A stretch of 64,000 nucleotides of DNA from Patagioenas fasciata (taxonomy: Eukaryota > Chordata > Aves > Columbiformes > Columbidae). Shown here piece by piece: positions 53,201 to 62,200 of the stretch; within the stretch, counting starts at the first letter, position 1, and the number at the start of each line of letters is the position of its first letter. The notes below the pieces were generated by a model. That model saw only the letters and a list, made by a program, of their open reading frames with translations. It was not told where the DNA came from and made no database searches. The stretch spans positions 75,851,398 to 75,915,397 of the forward strand of contig NC_092521.1 of NCBI RefSeq assembly GCF_037038585.1. Direction: 5' to 3'. Position numbers and translations under genes: made by a program.

Positions 53201-56200
53201 TGATGCCTACAAATACATAATGTTACCATTGCAAATATTTCCCGCTCTTCAGAAATAAGTCTCTGATATTTCCCAGCAATATAATTAAAAATTGCAGGTT
53301 CTTAGCATCTCTCCATTTTTAAGTTCCTAAGCACACAGATATGCGGTACCAGCTGACACATTACTGCTTCAAAAGGTTTGTGAACACCAAGGCTGATATC
53401 ACCATTTTTTCCTCTATCAACCAGGGAGAGAAGCGAAGCCCTCAGCACCACATTAGACCTCGACATACTCTTGATGGAGCCAAAATGAGAGCTTCTGTCC
53501 GCATGACCCGGTACCTGGAATCTTGGGGAGCAGCCAAGCCATTTGCACATTTGCACCACAGGGACAGCATGACCACTGAAAACGGCAAGATTAGCACAAC
53601 AGTAGGGGCCTACTTATGTCATTTCATACAATTTATCAATATTTGAAAGGAAAAAGGTGCTCACTGCTAAATACCTGGTTATTTCTGACAGAATGATAGA
53701 CACATATTTGTACATAAAGCTAGTGAAGGTGCTGGGAGCTTTTCCATTTGCATATGATCCTTGGATTAGACTCTAAGGAGCCATGTCTTGCTGTAAGTTT
53801 ATCTCGAAATTATAAGGAGTCAAACGTACTCACTAAAACACGCTTTGACCCTCTGAGCCTGAGCCCCAGGCAGAGCACATGGAGTGGCTTCTGTTCACCT
53901 TGTGGAAAGACATTTTGAACATAAAGCCAGACTGCAACACCTTTGGGAAGGCACAGCTTTGATACAGAGACATTACCTGAGACTTATTGGCTATTTAGCC
54001 ACATTGTCCATTTGGAACATGGTGAAACCAGGAGCAAAGGCTGTCAAGTTAGAATATCCCTGTGGTATCTGGAGTGGATATCATTGGAAGAGTTCTCTGG
54101 GTACCAAACCTATACTCATGTAACATTTAGCTTTTGAAGTTGTATTAACTAGTCATCTGCTATGGCTGATGCCCTGAGTTTCCCAATACTATAGTGCAAT
54201 GTTACATCTCTTACACTGAACAGAAAAGATTTCTTTTTAATTTTGCTAACACTATTTTACTGCTGTCAGTTAGATGCTATCAGTCTGCAGCTTGTACTTT
54301 GCATTATCTTCTACTTCTGAAAAGTGAAAACATGAAGGGAAATTCTCATAGTTTTCAATATTGGCATTCATTTTGTTCCTGTTGTATATGTGAACATATG
54401 ATTGAGGCACGTAGCCCATCTTGTTCAATAAATGCAGCGTATCAGAATGTGGATTGTGATGTGTTCGTTACAGAAAGTACCCAGCCATCACTATTCATCA
54501 CAAAATAAATGTGGTTGTGATGGCTGTTGTTGCTTATCAATAAAAAATAATGACCATTGCCTGTATTTGGCTGCTCAAATCTGTTGTTTGAAAAACACTT
54601 AACACTGTTTTTTATCAAGCTGGCAGGACTTTGGGCAACGTTAAAACTGCTGACTTTGAAGCATTGACTTTCCAGTAGAGCAAAACATTCTTGGATTCAA
54701 ACTGTTATATTAGTTATTTAGTGTTTATAATGATAGATCAGTTTGTCTCCAGGTCACTCCATCTTCCCTCTTGGCTCTATTTTTCTTTTAGACAGTTTTA
54801 ATCTAATGCTAAAAGCATTTGTATTGGACACTTTTCTTCTTACTTTGTTTTCTGTACTATTTTTAAAGCAACTTAATTTTGTCAAAGCCTATTATAGTTC
54901 ATAGGTATTTTCTTTTGTTTTTTAGGATGTTCCCATGGGGCAGTATCATTTTCAGCGTTGCAGAGAGAGGTAAAATTATTTTTAAAAATCACTTATTCAT
55001 ATAAATCCACATAAATACGTATACATTTATATGCATTCTTATATATATATATACATGTAAGGCATGCTTTCAAAATACTGAGGGCCATTTCTCACCCAGT
55101 CTTCTTACATAGAGAAGGCTGTTTAGCCTGGAGAAAAGGAGACTGAGGGGAGATCTTATCGCTGTATATAACTACCTGAAAGGAGGTTGTAGCATGGAGG
55201 GTGTTGGTCTCTTCTCCCAGGTGGCAAGTGATAGGACGAGAGGAAATGGCCTCAAGTTGTGCCAGGGGAGGTTTAGATTGGATATTAGGAAAAAATTCTT
55301 CACGGAAGGGGTTGTCAGGCATTGGAACAGGCTGCCCAGGGAAGTGGTGGAGTCATCGTCCCTGGAGGTGTTGAAGATGCATAGATGAGGTTCTTAGGGA
55401 TGTGTTTTAGTGCCAGTGTTAGGTTAACAGTTGGGCTTGATCTGGAGGTTCTTTGAAAGAGACTTCAGAGACGTGTCACTTATGAATTGCGGATATACTT
55501 CCTGCTATCAAATAGCATTATTCTGAATTAGTATAAGTGTGTTGATGGGGTACTATTCATTTCTCCTAACAACCTAATTACTCTTGTCAGTGGGGAGAAA
55601 ATTATAGACATGAAAACTGAGAGGAGGCACAGAGAGGTAAGAAAAGGAAAGACAGTAAGGGCTGTTAATAATTTGTGTTACAACCACTAATAATATGTAC
55701 TAAAAGAGACATTTTATATTTTTTATTAATTGCTTTTAATTTGCATTGTGTTTTATTATTTCAAAGGCTGTAGCATGTTTGCAGCAGTAAACATTCAAAA
55801 TGTATTTTGTAGTCTTCCACAAAGCTCCCGCTACATAAAATGTTTGCAAAATCAGAATAGCTTTGAGTTCTCGTTCTCCTGCTTGGTACTTCAATGACTA
55901 GGGCAAGATGGTGAAAAGTGGAAACAGGGTTCAACTGATCACTTCTTTAAAAACTCCCAGAATTTGTAAATCAAGGAAATAAAGATGTCTGTTTAAAAAA
56001 CAAGCTTAGGACTGTCAGAAACCTGGATTGGCTAATTTTTATTTTAATGACATGATTACACTTGAGATAATGTATTTCTTTCAAAATTATAAATAACATC
56101 ACCGATACTGTAAAATAACTTGAAAGAACCATTTAAAATTTGTATTTTTATTGTCTTTGGTTATGGAAACATGTCATCTTTCTGTTCCTTCCCCAACTCT

Positions 56201-59200
56201 CTGCTTGGTAAATCTCTTCTCAACAAATCACCGGTTACTGGAGAGCTATGTGATTACCTAAAATATAACTAAATTCCAGAAGATGAACAAGCTTTGACTG
56301 AATAGGCATGGTATTAATAAAAACAGTACCTGATTTTAAAACCGAGCATTTACATTTGGACGGTATGTCAAAAGGACTTCTATCAGACATATGGGAAAAA
56401 GATACACCAAAAAATACCACCATTGGACTGTGTATTTGCAAATAATGCAGTTCTTTACAATTCTGAGATGTTCTTGCTTTTGTGTTTCCAAATTTCTCTC
56501 TAAAATAGATCCAAAGGGTACAAATGTTACCATGTGTCTTGATACCATCTTATGGAAGGAGTTTCTGGAAACCCTTGGTGGAGTGTGATGCCCATAGTGA
56601 AGCATATAAGTAGGATTCTAGATAAGCTGATTAGTCATTCCCACAGGAGAGAGCTGAAATGATAGTAAGCACCTTGAAAATCAGTATTTTATTAGAATAT
56701 GAAAATGTGGGATTTGAAGCCTGACTGTAGGGCTTCTGTTTGTGGCAGTGTTAGCTCTTATCTAGTTACATGATAGTTTATGTTGTTAGGGATCTGCCAA
56801 GAGAATTAAGTGTGATTAGATCGTGTCTCTCCTCATCTGTCTAGTTATTTCTTCTAGGCAGATTATTTTGTGTGTGAAAAATAAAGTGTAAATACTTTCT
56901 TACCTAAATTCTATTGCATTGAATAGACATGAAATCAGTTCGGTTGTTTAAAGTTCGTGTAAATACACTAATATAATCTCTGAATGAATTTGAATTCTGC
57001 AACAGGTTATCAGTTTTGGGGAAATAACCCACAACCATGATGTCGAAGAAAATCCATTGTTACCTTTGGCAGGGTTCAATTTGTAGGTTAAGAAAATTTT
57101 GACAAGGAAATAGTAAATTTTCAGATCTGACTGTTGACTTCTTACAAAACACTGTCATTAAGTTACCTTGAATTTAAGTTTTCAAGAGGCAGAGACATAA
57201 TCTGGCAATATTTGAAATACTGCATTTTCAAGGAGAGTGCAACTGCAGAAAGGACTGGTGATGTTTGCAATGACACATGTTAGCAAAGACAAACCCATTC
57301 TGATGATCCTCTGTTGAGTTCATGCTGAGCCAAATGAAAAGATCCTTTCTTTTTTCCATTGCAGTTGTGTTAAAAGTTGTAAATAAAGAAATGTGACATA
57401 TATTTGAAACTAATTTCAGACTTAATCTCAGTTTTCTGATCAAAAATAATCAAATATTTCCAAGAAAAGAGTTAGCAGGCTTTCAGTAGATAATACTTAC
57501 TATGCCTCAGTGCACTAGCACATTATTGCTCATCATACAATTCTGACATGGATTTTTAAAAATAACTACAAGAAACAGGAATGCTTTATGAATTTCAGCA
57601 TATTGCCTTTCTTTTTCATGAATACATAAAACTACGGAAGACCTTCCTTCAACCAGAATCTCTTGAACTTTCATGGTGTTTTTATTTGTTTGTTTGTTTT
57701 TATCGAATGTCCTCTTGTGTTTCTTTTCTAAGTACTCCCTAATAGCCAAACTCTAGGTTTGTGTGTGTGTGTGTCAGACTCTGTAGCTTATGCTGTTTTT
57801 GTTATAAGGCTCAGCGTGCCTGAAGCCTATAGCTGCTATTGAATCATAAGTGGTAAAGAATTGTTATTATCCTCACAAGTTTATGCCAACTATCACCTCA
57901 ATGTTTAAAGTTAATGTTTATTAACAATGTAATGATTTTCCAAAGTAACTTCCCGCATTTTTTGTTCCAGAACAAAATCACAGAAAAGGAGGTTTGAGGA
58001 GGAACTGAATGAGAGGATGATCCAGGCCATCGATGGAATCAATGCTCAAAAGTATGCTTTTATCTTCTGTTGTCTCCTTCCTCCAATTTTGATGTAAAAC
58101 TGCAACAGAGGGTAGTGTTTACTCTTTCACTTTCTCACAGGTACCCAGCAGTCTGAAAACAGTAAAGGTATCACTAATACTGGCATAGGAAGCTCTGCAC
58201 ATTGTGAAGTATAGTAACATTTACAGCTATACAGGATAAGACACTGCCTGTGAATCATGGTGTGACAGAGATTTTGGCTTGTCTTGATCTTTGTGGGAGA
58301 GGGATTTTTGCTCTGTAACTGTTCATGTCTGTACATTCATAGCTGTAACTCTATCAGAATTATCTTATCTGAGAGGAGAGAAGTAAGACACAAGTAATAG
58401 CTGGCTTGGGAATCAGAATGATGTAAAAATTGATGCTTCACAATTTTCACAGAAACATCTCCTCAAAATTAGAAACTTTCCTTAAAATCATAGTTTATTA
58501 TCTCTTTCTTTCAACTGATTGTTTGATTCTTAGAGAAGGCTAAGCTGGATGGCTTATTGAAATTATTGGGGGAGGCAATGTGTATGTATTTTTTCTGTGT
58601 CCTAGCAAGAGCTGGAGGCACTATTGATGTTCTCCGTTTGCTGGTGAATAGATAAGACTGAGTGAAAAATCAATACAAGTCCAAAGTAAGCATTCAGGTT
58701 TCTTACATTTATCTGATGAAGTAAGGGAATTACCCTTCAAAAATGTGGACAGTAATTGTGATAAATTACATGTTTCCCCCCTACTTCTGTTACTCAGAAT
58801 CTTAATCAGATGAGTATTGCACCTAATTATTACAATGTTCATATGTCACATTTGGTTTTTTTTGCATCTAATAGTCCTATTAAAAGGTATTTGGCTTTAG
58901 GAAAATATTTTTTCAGTTATTATTTATAGAAAAGATTGTTGATAGTTATAGGTCATACAAAGAATACAGTAAAAGAGGGTAGGTCATGATAGGCAAGGCC
59001 TTTTGATGATACTAGACTTGCCTAAAACATCTATATAACTTTGAGGAGTTTTTATATGTCTTCAAGTTTACTGCTCTGATAAGTGGATTGTAAAAATGAT
59101 GGTTTGATGTCAAAAGGAAAGCATCTGTGTAAATACATGGAAGTATTGGTACGATAATACCGCATGTTGCTTAATTCAGAGAATCCCTGTACTATCTTAT

Positions 59201-62200
59201 AAGTGCATAAAATTCAGAGAAGCTTGGGGATAAAAACGTTGTGTAATAAAAAAAGGTTTCTGAAAAAGTTTCAGTGCATTTTTTGACTTACAGGGGGACT
59301 TGCAGAAAGGTGAGAAATGATCATGTGTATCAGAGAGGCTGAACGCCACCTTCCAAAACTAGATTCTGTATTGGTTTGCTGAATGAGTTACTTAATATTA
59401 TTCAACTGGGTACCTGAGAATAAGTTGTCAAAAGTGCAGATTCCCCAAATGGCAAGTTAATTCAACAAGGTTTTAACTATGTGGATGGTCACTCAGAAAA
59501 AAGAGATTAAAGATTTCCTACATTTAGGACACAAAGCTAATCACCTTTTTGTTTTTCTTATAATTGTGTGTGGGGTTTGTGCCTCAGTTTTTTGGCCCTA
59601 AAATGAAAATAACACTATCAAATAATCCAATGGAGTGGTTGTGAAGCTAAGTCTTTTCCTTTTGTGAATCAAGAAGAAAACTTTTAAGAAAATACATGAG
59701 AAAAGTGGTATTTCTAAATGTTTTTAAGTGTAGTTTGGATTGTACAGAGATTAGGACTATGACTGAATGAAGAAAATTAAAAAAAAAAACACTTGCATAT
59801 AAAATGTAATATCAAAATTAGCATTCTTTTAGCCTTTTTAATTAGGAAATTGCATTAAAATAATTCAAAAATGAACATTCATTGTACAGAGCTGTTGTTT
59901 CTTCCACCCTGTGCTCAGTACAGTCTGACTTTTTCATCCACATCATGGTTCTTTGCCATGTGTTATTCTGTGAAAAAAGTAACTGGTTGCAAGCAAACAG
60001 TCATAATATGTGGGTCTTTATCATTACATGCCCAGGTGTTTAACAGCCTGTAACTGGAAAATAAAGGAATGTAGAGTCTTGATCTTCTTAGGCCAAGACA
60101 AAGCTGTAGTCCAATTGAATCACTGTTTTTACACAGTATGAAATAGTGTGGTACATAGTGAAATGGCACCTCAGGTTTTTAAAGTGGTGCAGCATTTTCT
60201 CTGGCCTCCCTCCCTCACTGCTTTCCTGCTGGTTCGCAAACTCGCTGTCTTTCCACAAAACTGCAAAGTGCCACAGTAACACCCTCAGGGTTTCTGGGAT
60301 CAATTCTGTCTTCTGGAATGCAAATGAAATCGTGGCATCTAAAAAGCACCTCCCTAGCCTTATAGTCTGACTCAGAATAGGTTTAGTTGGCAGTGCTCCT
60401 TGCAAAGTTGCATGAGGAAAGTTATGATCTGTTTATTCATTATTATTTGGTTAGAGCACTGCATTAAAAGATACGTAAAACACAGATTTAAAAGAGCAAG
60501 TGAGGAACAGAGAGCTTCTGTCTCTCAGCTGAGTGCCTTAGCCATTAGGGTGTAACATCATACATTCTCTACATATTTCTTTTGCCCGTACCTTTAACAG
60601 AGTGTTTTTAGAATCATAGAAATATTTTGGTTGGAAAAGACCTTTAAGATCATCGAGTCCAACCATTAACCTAGCACTGCCAAGTCCTCCACTAAACTAT
60701 GCCCACAAGCATCTCATCTATGCATCTTTTAAACAGCTCCAGGGATGGGGACTCAAACACATCCTTGGACAGCCTGTTCAAATACTTGACAACCCTTTCA
60801 GTGAAGATTTTCCTAATATCCAATCTGAACCTTCTCTGGTGCAACTTGAGACCATTTGCTCTAGTCCTATCACTTGCTACTTGGGAAAAGAGACCAAAGC
60901 CCTCCATGCTACAGCCTCCTTTCATGTAGTTGTACAGAGTGATAAGGTCTCCCCTCAGCCTCCTTTTCTCCAGGCTAAACAGCCCCAGTTCCCTCAGCTG
61001 CTCCTCACAAGACTTGTGCTCCAGACCCCTCACCAGCTTCTTTTCCCTTCTCTACACTCTCTCCAGCACCTCAATGTCTTTCCTATAGTGAGGGGTTAAA
61101 ACACTCATCCTGCACAGGAGGGGGATGAGTAGCCCCAACTATTCCACCCTTAACCTTGGTGGTTACGGGCCTTTTGTAGCACATGTCATGGATAGACAGC
61201 AATCTACTAACTAAATGCATACCTACAGAGGGACCTAAATTGAAGTTATTTGCTCTTTGATAAATAGGTTACTGTGTTAATGAGACACACTCTCTTTCCT
61301 CTCTTTTGTCTTTAAGTCATGACGGCTGCTATGTTCTGTGTATAATTCCTTGCTGTACATTGTCAGTCAGTACAAGCCCTATCAAACCACACACCTCTGT
61401 GGATACAGGCACAATTCACTGTCTGTGTTGTTCCTTGGATTGCAAAAGAATTTAAACAGAAATTAGGTACCTAGCTTCCCAGGAGGCATATCCCCACGTA
61501 CTTGCAGATACTTTGCTAATTTTTAGGCTCATCAGGGAGTCAGTCTGTAGGCAGAATTTTTCAGTCCTTCTCTCCGTGCCAAATATATGTGATTTTGTGC
61601 TCCTTCTTTTGTACTTACTCTCTACTTCCATTTGTCTGTGTTATCCTGTTTCCCTCATCTCAGGCCCCTCAGCACCTGCTATCTAAAACCAGTATAGTTT
61701 TTTCTCAGCTTTAAAGTAGAACTAAAAGCTCCTGAAAACATGAGGTTGTAATGTGAAGTGTGAGGTGGCGTTTGCTGTAAATGGCACTACTGACTTCACA
61801 TGTGATCAAGTGTATACAGACCAAATTAGGCCTTTGGGAGTAGATCTATAAACAGAAATTTTTAGCTGTGTAGTAATGGTAATTAAATCAATCCACCCAT
61901 CAGATACCATAAGGAAAAAAGAGAAATTAGTTATCAACTCAGAGAAGAGGGTTACTTTTTGTTTGATTTTTATAACTAAATGGAAGAAAACTTGCACTTA
62001 ATTTTCACAGTTCACCAAAAAAGTTCCACAAACTGAATATATGTATTTTTGCATTAAGCATACCTAGAACTGATTATGTTTCCAGCCTCTTTTTATAATG
62101 AAATATTGCACAGGAACAAGGACAGTCTCCCAGGCAAGGAAACAAATATTTTAAATTTCACAAATCAGTTAATAGCTTACACTCCACTCTGTTCACTCCT

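Larger units (their letters stand above)
54970..57970 (+). other. ADCY2: ADCY2 intron h-i
   Basis: A 3.0-kb phase-2 intron with an (AT)6 run at 55041-55052, a CR1 copy at 55105-55455, and TTTG and GT microsatellites near 57685-57774. Confidence 0.85.

Noticed and set aside
53884..54137. Open frames of 64-79 codons in the intron after exon g
   Set aside because: They resemble no ADCY2 sequence or other family, and exon g joins directly to exon h in the known protein order.
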